From positions 59,885,817-59,949,816 of the forward strand of contig OZ024872.1 in the NCBI GenBank assembly GCA_964017185.1: DNA of 64,000 bases. Reading direction: 5' to 3'. The stretch comes from Rugalucina vietnamica (lineage: Eukaryota; Mollusca; Bivalvia; Lucinida; Lucinidae). The stretch's first letter is position 1. Every line of letters starts with the position of its first letter. Made by a program: the position numbers and the translations under genes. The notes beneath the pieces are model-generated. The model was not told the origin of the DNA. It ran no database searches and saw only the letters and a list, made by a program, of their open reading frames with translations. Positions 11,166 to 22,514 of the stretch are shown piece by piece.

Positions 11166-11391
11166 CATCTTGTTTACACTGTAAGTATCAGCATTTCTTG
11201 TTTACACTGTAAGTATCAGTATTTCAAAATAAATAAGGCCATTTGACTTCTCTTTTATACAGCAAAGTCTCCAAATTTTGAGTGAGGTTTTTCTCCTTAG
11301 AGCTCAGTAACTGGACCCATTCAAGGGTCCAGGGATTATTTTGCACTGTATTACATGTACATGTATTTGCTAATGTTTTAATTATCTTTAG

Positions 11392-11501
11392 GTATTTATC
11401 TTGCCAACTACTGGGACATCTTGAAGTATGAGAAGGAGCTACACTTTCTGTGTTGCGACTGCTGCAACAGCATACCTATGCTAGATCCAGAAGATAATGT
11501 G
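11392..11501 (+). CDS. Candidate exon, cysteine-rich, unrecognised gene
   Basis: The exon lies between an acceptor (AATTATCTTTAG) and a donor (GTG/GTAACC). In the frame that starts after two bases it is open and encodes IYLANYWDILKYEKELHFLC and then CDCCNSIPMLDPEDNV. The CCDCC cluster is notable. Entry phase (one base carried in) does not match the exit phase of 10339-10656, while its exit is phase 0. The two exons sit 740 bp apart in the same orientation and probably belong to one gene, but the exact join is unresolved. Confidence 0.45.
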
Positions 11502-11826
11502 GTAACCCTTATTTTATTTTATTATTTTTTTTTTTTTTAGCAGCTCAAAGATTGAAGAAGTTTGCATACTGGGTTAAAAAGCATTGCTTGCACTGTTTAT
11601 TTCTTTAGTAATTTACAGAATGATACTTGTACTGCTAAAATAAGTATTACTTGTATACCAAGAGGATAAAAATATGATTTCAGAAGATACATGTACATTA
11701 CAATTGGGCTACATTCTTAATTTCAGCCATCACATGGTAAACAATAGCTACATGTATGTAATACAATCACAAATGCAAAGTACATATATTTTACTAATTG
11801 CTTTAAGCCGTATAGTATGCATTTTT

Positions 11827-12698
11827 AGCTCACCTGATTCGAAGGCTCACAGGTGAGCTTATAGGATAGGCAGGCATCTGGCGTCCGACATCGTCCACCA
11901 TTTTCAAAGATCTTCGTCTCTGAAACCCCTTGGCCGATCAAAGCCAAATTTTATCGGAAAAGGGAAAGTGTAAATCCAGGTCACTTGACCAAGATGGCTG
12001 CCACACCCATATATGGTAAAAACCTTTAAAAATCTCTGTAACTGGTGGACCGATTTCAACGAAACTTGGCATGAAGCATTGATGACTCAAGTACTACAAT
12101 GTTTATATAAATCATTACCCTGTGATGACCTTGACTTATTTTATGGCAAGTTCAGCATAGGTCGCCTATGCATTTGAAGAGGGGAAACTTACAAATATCA
12201 TTTAAAAGGAAAATCTTGCAGGAAATGAGCAGTAAGACTGAATATTAATGATTATGAAATAAATTGGACCCCAGGGACTTAATCTGCCCCCACCCCTGGG
12301 CAGTATGTATGGCTGCCATGCCCATATAATGGTAAAACCCTTCAAAAATCTTCTCCGGTCGGAACTGCTTTACCGATTTTAACGAAACTTGGCATGAAGC
12401 ATTGATGACTTAAGTACTACATGTACTATGTGTATATAAATCATGACCCTGTGATGACCTTGGCCTATTTTAGGGGAAGGTCACCATGGTTCGCCTATGC
12501 GTTTGAATGGGTAAAACTGTTAAAATGTCGTTTGAAGGGAAAAACTTGCAGGAAATTGGCAAATGGACAGGATATTGATTATTCTGAGAAAAAAAAAAGG
12601 CCCCAGGGCTTCATCTGTCCCTTTCCATAATATTCAAGAATGGTTATTGGTATATACAGCAGATCTCATGTGAGTGTTTACACGACCACTGGTCCTCA
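11827..12698 (+). mobile_element. Hairpin-ended repeat family I, copy 1
   Basis: It begins after a T run with a perfect stem (AGCTCACCTG at 11827 pairing with CAGGTGAGCT at 11850-11859). It ends with TGAGTGTTTACACGACCACTGGTCCTC, where GACCACTGGTC forms a short terminal stem. The body has two diverged units, each with ACTTGACCAAGATGGCTGCC- or GAAACTTGGCATGAAGCATT-like blocks, followed by GTGATGACCTTGRCYTATTTT. No coding capacity. The asymmetrical ends (5' hairpin with inverted sequence near the 3' hairpin, T-rich target, no target duplication) resemble Helentron-type non-autonomous elements. This is inference. Confidence 0.78.
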
Positions 12699-12984
12699 GT
12701 TAATATATTTTACTAGGAAACCACAGACAAAGCTGAGCCTAGCATCTTCAGTGTTCCTGTTGCTGTATGGTTGTTTTTGTTGTGGGGTGAGCTGAATGCC
12801 TCTTAGTCAGTGTAAGTAAAATTAAGGTCAATGTAACATGTAAGTGAGGTGCTTCTATGCACTCTACTTTTCCATGTCAAATCACTGGTTGTTCATAAAA
12901 TAAATATATAGTATAAAGAACTTTAATTACCCACTTTGCACATATAATTTGATTAAATAAACGTGTCAAACAGCACAGCCACTT

Positions 12985-13440
12985 TTGCTTTCCTACTCTG
13001 TCAATGCAGGTCAGCTGCATACTTTCGAGTTGCATTACTTATTTATACCTTTGATTTTATACATAAGGAATATACCGATATCCAGGACCAAAGTAGAATT
13101 TCTTGTTAGATATGGGTCTGAAAATGTATGCTATGCCATCCCGACCCACCTGAATGACCTTGAGGATATAAGTCATATACTTTGAAAGTTTATTTTTAAG
13201 TTTTTGATCAAAGACTCAAAAAAAGTTTTTACAACTTAATTTCTCATGAAAATGTGAATGGGTCTAGGTGATACAATGTCTGTTTTCAAATATTGATCAA
13301 ACATTTTATGCTGTACCACCCAAACCCACCTGATTGACCTTAAGGTCAAGGTCATAACTTGGAAATTATATAATATTTAATAGTTTTAGTGGTAAAGCAC
13401 AATTCAAGTGAAGGGAGCCAGATGGCCTCTTGTTAGAGCA
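12985..13440 (+). mobile_element. Fragment of hairpin-ended repeat family III
   Basis: The blocks CCGACCCACCTGAATGACCTTGAGG and CCACCTGATTGACCTTAAGGTCAAGGTCA match the unit of the 18.6-19.5 kb element. The start is lost. Near the end, GTGAAGGGAGCCAGATGGCCTCTTGTTAG recalls the CTCTTGTT end shared by families I and II. A short tRNA-like patch follows (13430-13510) but is too decayed to classify. Confidence 0.55.
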
Positions 13441-14419
13441 TCAAATTCCCAAACAAGGCATCCTGGGTACGCTACCCACATGTGGCGCTGAGTTGTGTCC
13501 TTGAGAAAGAGTTTTCTTTTATATTTCATGCATACTTTAAATGCATGAGAGACATACTTTGGCTACATGTTGATTCTGCCTATTTTGCATGTGCATCAGA
13601 TTGGACCATTGAATATTTCTGAAAATCTTGTATTTGTTTTCTCGGATGGCATTTACAATCTTGACCAAATTGTCAACTTTGAATTGTCATGCTCATAGTA
13701 TTCATATTTTAATTTACACATTGCAGAATCAAACTCAGCAAATGGCATTAAAAACAAATAAAACTTTTGCACACCCATGGCCAATGTCTTTGGTTTCAAC
13801 TGGTATAAATCAAAAACAAGCATATGGACTCCCTTTTTTAAAATAAATTTGCTCAGTGCACAGAAAACATTCTAATATCTTCTCAATTAAAACAAGGAAA
13901 AATTACCAGGCTATTGAAATATCACATAGGATCAGTATTTTGGTTTTTACCTTTAGTCTTATGAATGTTTCTTTCTGTAGTTTTCATGAGATCAGACAGT
14001 TGCCACATGATGCAGCCACACTCGAGAGAAGTGCCTCTACTTGTTGCCATCCCTGAACAACAGCCTATTTCTCATTCATATTGAAAACAAGAATTGTGCG
14101 GCCCCGTAGCCGATGGAGAATAGCAATAAGGTCGCTAATCAGGCTGTGCTGCTTCGAATTTGTGTGCCAGGTGAAAGAAAATGATTTGTATTTAATAGTG
14201 GGCTCTTCACCTACATTCTCACTAGTTAATTTCCCATTGCAATTGCAATATCGACCTCTGCAGCATTCTTGTTAATTGCTCTACTACATGTATCTGTGAA
14301 ACAAGGAAAAAGGTAAATTGGGTAGCTGTATTTCTAGAGATTCATATTTTAAACATTTAATCTCTCCAAATCATCCAAATTGTTGGACAGATTTCTTTAT
14401 GTAACTCATTCTTTATTCT
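13441..14419. other. Intergenic or intronic stretch with one possible exon
   Basis: Mostly unassigned. At 13979-14079 an acceptor-like TTTCTTTCTGTAG precedes a frame reading MRSDSCHMMQPHSREVPLLV and ending in TGA; its phase does not match either neighbouring candidate exon, so I do not call it as coding. Confidence 0.3.
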
Positions 14420-14812
14420 TGCACACCAGATAGAGAAATCCAATGTTTAACCCCATGTGAGAAATTCTTATCTCACCCTCGTTATCTCAACCCGTCGCAC
14501 GCTGCGTTCAAGTGTACTTTTTTAACATTGGTTGTATAGGACGTCACGTAATTTTGTCGTCAAAACGTTTTAAATCAAAATGGCGGACGCTGCGATTTTA
14601 TCGTTTTTCTAGGTAAATAGTATAAAAATCAATCTTCGCTGCATTACGGTGAGCAAGAAAAAGAATCCATCATTCATGTCGGGTATGGATAGACAAATCT
14701 GTCCCGAGGGTCACAATTTGGCATCACTCGGCGAGCCTCGTGATGCCAAAATGTGACCCTCGGGACAGATTTGTCTATCCATACCTGACACTCATGTAAG
14801 ATTCTTATATTC
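14420..14812. mobile_element. Palindrome-bearing repeat family IV, copy 1
   Basis: It starts with TTCTTGCACACCAGATAGAG and ends with TAAGATTCTTATATT, as does the copy at 54885-55185. Near the right end lies an almost perfect inverted repeat: 50-bp arms 14677-14726 and 14741-14790 with two differences, around the loop CTCGGCGAGCCTCG. The arm sequence differs completely from that of the second copy, but the loop motif CTCGGCG(G)AGCCTCG and both ends are shared. No coding capacity and no target duplication seen. Confidence 0.75.
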
Positions 14813-15404
14813 TGTACAACTAAAAGGAAAAAATCCACTTGGATTTCTATTCTGACATTAACATCTGATGTACTCCAAGGGAAAATTTATTGCAGCCTGA
14901 AGTTATTTTAGATGTTTAACATAATTGCTGTCTGAGGAATAAGTTCCTCTTTATCCGCAGTATATTTTCTGTTGAGGTCAGATATGAATGAAAGTGCTGT
15001 TGTATTTGCAGGGCTACTTTAAGGTGAAGATGTGAAACTGAAACATGAAACTGAAACATAAGATTGAAGGCAATTGAAAGAGATTTACCTGTATTTCCTG
15101 TTTACTTGGTGAGTAATTTTATGGCACTGGCTTGTAGCAGACAGAGTTCAACTTTCTGTCTATCTGTCTGCTAACAAAATTTCAATTTAAGCGTGCATAG
15201 TGGGGCTGGCTAAATGGAGCCGAAATGGTAATTGATTATCAGTCCTGGCATTGTGCTTGCTAATTGATCAATAATAACTTGTCTTAAGCATGAAAACTTG
15301 CCTAATTGCCCCAAGCAGGCACCAAGACCTTTGCGCTTGACCTATTTTCTCTCTTAATTTATCTTTCCCATTGCAGATGTTAATATTGCACAAAATTCAT
15401 TTTT
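14813..15404. other. Unassigned stretch
   Basis: No gene or repeat recognised. Some local redundancy (GAAACTGAAACATG at 15030-15050) is present. Confidence 0.3.
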
Positions 15405-16916
15405 AGCTCAACTGCAGGAAGTGCATAGAGCTATTGTAGTCACCTCGGTCTTCCGACTTCCGTGTTCCCATGCGCGTTCATGTGTGCGTTCCTGTGTGCA
15501 TCACACTTGCGTTAAAGTTTTCTAGAATTCCATTACTTGACAGCCACTTACCAGAAACCATTTCTAATTTCATACATGGTCCATGGGTACGCAGTGGGGG
15601 CTAGAGGTTAAATCTAAAACACGTTTTCTCTGTTAAGTTTTATATACTGTATTCATGCTCTGAAGGGCTGGCTTTCACTTAAGGCATCGCAGCACGATGT
15701 CCTTGCTGGGGTGGGGAGAAAGGTTAAAATCTAGAACACCATCAAAAATTGACTTTTTATATTAAAGTTTTTTTAGAAGTCTGTATATGTTGATAACCAA
15801 TTATTAGACAACATTCATAGTTATTATGTTGGTACTCTGTGGGGTTGAGTGTTGTTTCATGGCATCTGATCCCTTTGTCCATGCCTTGGGGTGGGGTTTG
15901 AGGTTGAACACCTTTAAAAAATGGATGTACTGCTGTGTAGCTTTTACAAAGAGTCGATTTCTTGAAAACAACTTATCGTAAAGCATTCATACTTCATACA
16001 GATAAGTTCTATGAGTTTCTTTTTATTTCTAAATAGAACAACTTTAATAGGCAGATGGTTGGTCATTCATCTTTTAACTTAGTGACACTGACTTATTTGT
16101 CATGACGTTATCGATGGGTTGACCTTCTTTCCATGGTCCAGTGATTTTTCCATATATTCTGACACTCAATTAGTATATTTTCATATGAGTGAGTATGGCC
16201 AGTCCTTTGACCCCAATATACTTAAGGTCACTGTGACCTTATTTCACAGTTCAGTAATTTTGTCTTACATCTCGGCACTCAATTTGTCAATATGTTTGCA
16301 TATGACAATACCTTTGACCCTTACATAGTCTTTGGTCACTGTGACCTAATTTCATGGTTTAGTGATTTTGCCCTGTATCTTGACACTGGATTGGTATATT
16401 TTCATACTTCTTTAAGATTATGAGTGAGTATGACCAGACCTTTGACCCAAAAGTACTTATAGGTCAGTATGACCTAATTTTATGGTTCAGTTATTTTGCC
16501 TTATATGTAGACATTCCATTAATATATTTTCATACTTCTTTCATATTGTATATGACAACCTGACTTTTGACCCCAAAGTAGTCATTGGTCACTGTGATTT
16601 TGCTTTATATCTCTATTTGATCATAATATGACTAGACCTTTGACCCTAAAGTTCTTATGCTCTTATAGGTCAGGATGACCTAATTTCATGGTCCAGTGAT
16701 TTTGCCTTGAATCTCAGCACTCATTTGGTATATATGAACATACTTTCACAATATGAGTGAGACCTTTAAATCTTAGGTAGTTATAGTTCTCTGTCGCCTG
16801 ATTTCATGGTTCAGTGATTTTGCCTTATAGCCTCAAGGCAAAACGATGTATGGGCATGATGCTTTGGGTTGCCCTAATGTTTTTCTACAGAAGCAGTGGA
16901 GAGCGACAGCTCTTAT
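15405..16916 (+). mobile_element. Hairpin-ended repeat family II, full-length copy
   Basis: After TTTT the left end reads AGCTCAACTGCAGGAAGTGC and AGAGCTATTG, a short fold. The right end GCGACAGCTCTTATAAT matches the 7.2 kb copy. The left half has GGTGGGGAGAAAGGTTAAAATCTAGAACACC units. The right half is a ~110-130-bp tandem array with perfect AGGTCANNNTGACCT palindromes at 16225-16239, 16461-16475 and 16667-16681, and a one-mismatch copy at 16333-16347. No open frame of note. Confidence 0.8.
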
Positions 16917-17040
16917 AATACTTAAATACAAAATAGTATACCATCATGGCCCATGCTAATTGTGTATACAAGTTATGATCATTTCCTATCTATGGTGCTA
17001 AAACCAGGAACGACAGCTATCATGAAATGACATTTTTGAC

Positions 17041-17569
17041 TCAGTAAAACCTCAACGAGGGTGCTATCTCTTTGACGAGGCACCTAGCTCCATGTCGAGA
17101 GCACTAGCTCGGACGGTAATTTAGTCAATATCCTCCCAAAACAATGTTTCCACCAGATTATTTTGCTTTTATATGGTTTCAGGGGCTTAGTTTTATCAGG
17201 GATGATGTTTCATGCGATTGGAAGGGTATATATTTGACGAAAAATGAAAAAATAGTGGTCCCAAATCCTCGTGTTGACATATTTTCATTTTGTGTCTTCA
17301 ACGCTCTTTTACAATCATATTCGCACCGTGCATATTCCAAGGACCAATCCTATCAGCGAGTGGAGTTAAATCATATCTACACAGACTACCATTTCCGGAT
17401 TTTGCAGCAGACAGCTTATAAAGAAATAAATATTGATAAAATGCTTCAAAACATACCTTTGTTTACTGTTTTTCCGTCGAGAGGACTAGCTCATGAGTTC
17501 CCGGATGTGTCGAGGGAACAAAATCTCGTTGACTCTTTTTGGAGCTAGTTCTCCTGATTACCACCCGTG
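17041..17569. mobile_element. Diverged one-ended relative of the CACGGGTGG long-TIR element
   Basis: Read inverted from 17569, the sequence starts CACGGGTGGTAATCAGG and continues through TTTGTTCCCTCGACACATCC and GGGAACTCATGAGCTAG. This parallels the end of the 35424-38104 element position by position (CACGGGTGGGCATCAGG, TTTGTTCCCACGCCACATCC, GGGAACTGTCGAGGTAG). The repeated word AGCTAG here takes the place of GAGGTAG there. The left border near 17041 is set only by similar short words (CGAGG, AGCTAGT) and no matching terminus was found, so the copy may be one-ended. Confidence 0.5.
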
Positions 17570-17574
17570 CTAGG

Positions 17575-18325
17575 CCTGTTAGATCTGAAGTTTTGTTCTG
17601 TACCATAATGACCCACCATGATGACCTTGAGATCAAGGTCACTTTGGTTAAGTTTTAAGAGCTCTATATCTCTTGAAATTTAGATGGATCTAGTTAATAC
17701 TTGACTGCTGTTAGATATTCTAGGTCTGAAGTTCTATGCTGCACCTTGTCCTAATGGACCTCTAATTTTTATATTTAGGTTTTTTAGTAAACTTTTTACA
17801 ACTTTTACATCTCTCGAACATGTGGATTGATCTATGTGATACATTGCCTGTTGTTAGATTTTGGTCTTCTCTTCAGTGCTGTACCATCTCAGCACACCTG
17901 AGTTACCTTGAGGTCAAGGTCATGGACTATAAAATTTTATGTTTAAGTTTTTTAGTTAAAGTTTTTAGAGCTCTGTATCTCTTGAACATGTGGATAGTTG
18001 ATACTTTGCTTGTTATTTGTTTGGTCTGAAGTATTATGCTGTACCATTCCAACTTTATTGTGTGACCTTGAGGTCCAGGGCATGGTCTTCAAATTTTTAT
18101 GTTAAAGTGTTGGTTAAAGTATTTAGAATTCTATTTAATACTTGTAAATTTGAAGATGGATCTAGTTGATATCTTGCCTCTTGTTAGATACTGGTCTGAA
18201 GTTTTATCTTTTAACATTAAAATCCACCTGATTGACCTAACGGTCAAGCTCATGGACTTTGAAAATAAGTTTTAATAGTTTTTGTGGCAAAGTTTTTGTC
18301 AGGTGAGCTACGCTGTCCTGCAACA
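17575..18325 (+). mobile_element. Hairpin-ended repeat family III, 5'-truncated copy
   Basis: About four diverged ~130-168-bp units carry TACCATNNTGACCCACC, TGACCTTGAGRTCAAGGTCA and AGTTTTTAGAGCTCTATATCTC. The end GTCAGGTGAGCTACGCTGTCCTGC matches the end of the 18.6-19.5 kb copy. The units differ more from each other than in that copy, so this insertion looks older. Confidence 0.7.
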
Positions 18326-18632
18326 AATTTTTTTAAGTTCGTCAGAACCTCAAAAGTGCTTACAGTGTACCCATGATTCTGTTGTCCATCTTTTCACAAT
18401 TTCAAAGACCTCCTTACAAGCTTTAAAGGAACAATTTCTGTATATTTTGGTATGTTCATGAACATGTCAAGTGTTCCTGTTTGTTTGATTAGACAATCTG
18501 TAAAGGAAAGCTCCTTGGGGTGCAACAAAATTGTATCAGATTCACAATTATGTGATGAATAAAATATGTGCATACAGGTGTAACAAAGATTCAAATCCAT
18601 GATAAAAGTGCTAACATGCCTTTTGTGTTTTT

Positions 18633-19454
18633 AGCTCGCCTGTACGAAAGTACAGGAAGAGCTATTGCAATCACCCCGGCGTCGGCGTCGGCGTTCGCGT
18701 TCGCGTTCGCGTTCTCGTTGCTCAAATGTTAAAGTTTTTCATTAAAGTTTTTAGAAGTCTATATCTTATGAACATGTAGATGGATCAAGTTGATACTTTG
18801 CATATTGGTAGATATTGGTCTGAAGTTTTATGCAGTACCATCATGACCCACCCTGGGTGACCTTGAGGTCAAGGTCACGGACTTAGAAATTTTATGTTAA
18901 AGTTTTTCATTAAAGTTTTTAGAAGTCTATATCTCTTAAACATGTTGATGGATCAAGTTGATACTTTGCATGTTGGTAGATATTGGTCTGAAGTTTTATG
19001 CAATGCCATCATGATCCACCCTGGGTGACCTTGAGGTCAAGGTCACAGACTTAGAAATTTTTTGTTAAAGTTTTTTGGTAAAAGTTTTTAGCAGTCTATA
19101 TCTCTTGAACATGTAGATGGATCAAGTTGATACTTTGCATGTTGGTAGATATAGGTTTGAAGTTTTATGCAGTACCATCATGACCCACCCTGGGTGACCT
19201 TGAGGTCAAGGTCAAGGATTTAGAAATTTTTTGTTTAAGTTTTTGGTTAAAGTTTTTAGAAGTCTATATCACTTGAACATGTAGATGGATCAAGTTGATA
19301 CTTATGTTTGCAGATATTGGTCTGATGTTTTATGCTGTACCATCACGACCCACCTGAGCGACCTTGAGGTCAAGGTCATGGGTCATAGATTTTGATAAAT
19401 TTAGTGGCAAAGCACAAGTCAGGCGAGCTACGCTGTCCTGCGACAGCTCTTATT
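18633..19454 (+). mobile_element. Hairpin-ended repeat family III, full-length copy
   Basis: The left end is AGCTCGCCTGTACGAAAGTA plus CAGG, with CCTGTAC/GTACAGG as a perfect stem. The right end reads CAGGCGAGCTACGCTGTCCT and closes CGACAGCTCTTATT. Between them are four ~168-bp tandem units (phase marked by AGAAGTCTAT at 18753, 18921, 19090 and 19258) that are about 90 percent alike. Each unit holds TGACCTTGAGGTCAAGGTCA (18858-18877, 19026-19045, 19195-19214), two oppositely facing nine-base nuclear-receptor-type half-sites. A short GGCGTC/GCGTTC microsatellite follows the left hairpin. There is no coding potential. Confidence 0.85.
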
Positions 19455-19545
19455 CTACAATATTTTAGACAATCATCAGTATACTGAGGTAGACAGAAGA
19501 AAATCTACAAGTGGGCTGAGACTCATAACTTCTTTTGCTTGACAG

Positions 19546-19586
19546 AGCCTTATTAAACTACATCACTGCCAAAAGGGACACAAAAG
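19546..19586 (+). CDS. Candidate small exon of the plus-strand gene
   Basis: Between TTCTTTTGCTTGACAG and the donor AAAAG/GTAAAA lie 41 bases. Read after one carried-over base they give ALLNYITAKRDTK and leave one base, which joins in frame to the exon at 27336 (ELSSKRNGLSQKLINK). The same frame also stays open through the donor for a further 24 codons (GKSKELLQSEPNPPSKNLAG) to TGA at about 19659. The exon may therefore have two uses, as an internal exon or as a terminal one. Function not recognised. Confidence 0.42.
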
Positions 19587-19799
19587 GTAAAAGTAAGGAA
19601 CTGCTGCAATCAGAACCAAATCCCCCATCTAAAAACCTAGCAGGGAAAACGCTTGACTGAAACAAAGAGGCAAACCATTATCAGAGTAAGCAGCCATTTC
19701 CCAAAAGGAAGCCACTTTAGTCTAATTTAACTAAATATATGATTATACATTAAAGATGCATGCACCACAAAACAAAATTGTCTCTAAAACAACAGTCAC

Positions 19800-20445
19800 A
19801 CATTAGCATATTTTTTATATAAGCCAAACGCACATCTGGGGTGTTGACAAAAATGTAAAATTCAACATACGCCAGGAGCACATCATATACACGTTAGAAG
19901 CGTGTTACATGCATGTTTTGTACGCTTGGTGTTTGCTTGGTGCATGTTGACATACGACGCTCTAAGTCGCTGGGCTCTCCAGGCACGTTTGGGCTCAATA
20001 AAAGCTCTGGACTGTCCCAGGCGTGCTTTTTATACGTTTCGAATAAGTTCCACACGTGTTACAGGCACATTGAATACGCTTCGAACGCGTTCGGCGCATA
20101 TTTGAGGCACGCCAGTGTACGCTACATGCGCATTTCGATTGTATGCGATATTGCTTCAGTAGCGTGCCCAAAGCCTGTGTGAGACCCGCGTTAAACGTTT
20201 GCTGGGCGCCTGTAGCGTGTGCATAGCGTGTTTGGGACGTAACACAAACATACTCCAAAACTGAGATTTTTTATTCGTCCGGCACAAGCCTTAGTCACGC
20301 GCTACTGTGTGACTGCTTAAGCGAGCGAAAGGAACAAATTAATTTTTATACGTTCAAAATCTTCAGTGAGATGAGAATTTTAATACGCCCGGCGCGCGTT
20401 TGGGTTATATGCTACAGTGTGACTGCTGTTTAAAACACGTAACAA
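19800..20445 (+). repeat. Dispersed ACGCG-rich repeat family R, copy 2
   Basis: The block 19970-20330 corresponds to 38370-38710, with shared words such as GCGTTTGGGCTCA, CATTGAATACGCTT/CATTGAAAACGCTT, CGATATTGCTTCAGTAGCGTGCCC and TTTTATTCGTCCGGCACA. Internally it is full of short GCGT/ACGC-centred words at irregular spacing and is clearly richer in CpG than its surroundings. Ends and class are unknown. Open frames here are short and not conserved between the copies. Confidence 0.7.
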
Positions 20446-20485
20446 ATTATGAAATAGAACCTCAACAGTATTGCTAGACTAAAAT

Positions 20486-20895
20486 CAGGGTTCCCACGGG
20501 CACTGGAAAACATGGAAAATGGCTTAAAAATCCATGCCTGGAAAAGACATGGAATTTGAAAAATGATGAAATATCATGGAAAAATCAAGGAATTTTGTTA
20601 TGAAATGCCAGTTTGTTTGTCTTTGGGATTCATTTTGTTCCTCACTCGCTAGCTAGATCTGTAAGTATTTATAAATAAAGTTCTGTTTCTCAAAAGGGCA
20701 TTCAGACTAATTTGTATTCATCAGAAAACAAGATAATATCTTGAAGTAGGTTACTTTTGCAATATAATTATCTGCTCTTGCCTTTTAAAAAGTGTTATAT
20801 GACAATAGAATACATAAATCAACAGAAAATTTAGTCCTGGAAATTACTCTGATCATGTAAAAGTCATTGAATTTTATACTTTCCGTGGGAACCTT
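20486..20895. mobile_element. hAT-like MITE with CAGGGTTCCC terminus
   Basis: The left terminus CAGGGTTCCCACGG faces CCGTGGGAACCTT at the right. CTAAAAT directly flanks both (20479-20485 and 20896-20902), that is seven identical bases of an expected eight. The interior contains repeated CATGGAAAA words and no open frame. The size, termini and duplication fit a hAT-derived MITE. Confidence 0.82.
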
Positions 20896-20902
20896 CTAAA
20901 AT

Positions 20903-22514
20903 GTAAAAAAAAAAAGCGAACAAAAAATAAAAAATCTGAGGTTATTCAGTAATTATCAAATTATTCAGAAATATATGATATTTAAAATTTTTGAATACCT
21001 TCATGTTTCACTTTTATAGTTTATAAATATATACTTATTCGCAAAAATAACGCAAAAATAAATAATACAATTGTTTTCACTTTCTATATCTGCACCAAAA
21101 TTTATTTAAGCGATATAAATATTGATAGTCCCGTCACGTCTCTTTTATACAATTTGAAAATCATGACTTACATTTGTCACGTTGCAGCGAAAAAATAAGT
21201 TATCCCCCATTTCCATAGCCAGAGGCGTAGGTTACCTTTAATTACCTTTCAAAAAGTTTCCGAACTGATACCAATATTTGAAAGTCATGGGTGAAACAAA
21301 ATTAAATCAGAAAACTTTATGCATTTTCGACGCTTTTTTCTTGAACGTGACATCATTCTTACTTTTTGACGTAAATTGCAGTGAATAGACATACTCAAAA
21401 TCTTTCAGTGCCTTAAGATAGCTGTTGACAAACTGAACAGACACCTTCATAATTGCAATGTGAAATGCGACCCTTGGGAACCTTGGCAAGCGGTATTTAC
21501 CAAATCTTTTTGTACGATTTCATTAGCTTAGACACCTGGCCACTACTTCACGTCATCTGTTTTCAAGACATATTAATCACAAATGTTTAAGATGCAATTT
21601 TGTAATACACATGCTCGTACACTACCGTCATTGCATTTTCCTAATGAAGCATGCTACAAAAGTCCAATTTTGGTTGATAATTTCTCACTGAAAATACACA
21701 GTTATATCTGACACTGAAAATTCCATCAAAATGATTCTTTTCAAGAAAATGGGGTGTTAATATTTTCGCGATTCTTTTGCGGATAAGTATATTAATCCTA
21801 TTGGTTTTTACATAAATTTCAATAATACAAGGGTCATCCAAAAAGTTCTGACAATGGCCTTATAAAAGAAAATCTATTATCCCAGTGCTACAGATAGGCA
21901 GGTATCTTTGTATTTACCCAATTAGAATGTCTCAAAACCCATTTGAAATTAACTCTGCATACTGAAAAGCATAATAAATCTTTGATACGCAAATCAGATA
22001 AATTTCTTTGCGCAAGGCGCTATAATTTAGTTTTCATTCATAATCAAACTAACAATTGTTGGGTATAAATTTACATAAAGATACCGATTTCAATTGCATT
22101 AAACTGTAAACCAGTCCATCAATTTTTGGTTGTCATAAATCGGGAAACGGGTCACTCATCCCGGTGCCAAACAGTAGTTCCTTTTGGTCCATTAACTATC
22201 GAAATGGTGTGTGCAACTTCTTATCTTAACTTTATGATTGCTAAATACCACAATACCACTGATTGATACTTTGGGAAAATGTTGTATTTGTGCAATTACA
22301 TGTCAGTTTGGGTGTTTCAGTATGGTTTGTGCAACTGGGTTTGTGGTGTCCCTGTGAAAGAATGACGAAACAACTCGGGAAGAAACTCTTAACCACATCT
22401 TACGACATTGGAACATCTTACGACATTGGACCGGCTTACGGTGATGGTAAGGTGTAATAACATCAATTTTCTAAGACTGTTTTTGTTTATTGATTTGATT
22501 TTCTTTTGTTTTTT
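20903..22514. other. Unassigned stretch with a weak inverted pair
   Basis: ATATACTTATTCGCAAAAAT near 21029 reappears inverted near 21770-21792 with several differences, perhaps the worn ends of an old ~770-bp element. No exon could be supported. Confidence 0.3.

Noticed and set aside
13430-13520. SINE near GGGTACGCTACCCA
   Set aside because: Only a B-box-like word and TTGTGTCCTTGAGAAAGA remain; too short to assign.
13979-14079. Extra exon MRSDSCHMMQPHSREVPLLV of the plus-strand gene
   Set aside because: The acceptor is fair, but the phase matches neither 11392-11501 nor 19546-19586 and there is no further support.
17144-17548. 134-codon open frame as a gene
   Set aside because: It runs into the terminus of a transposon-like element (17569), has no family resemblance and no splice context.
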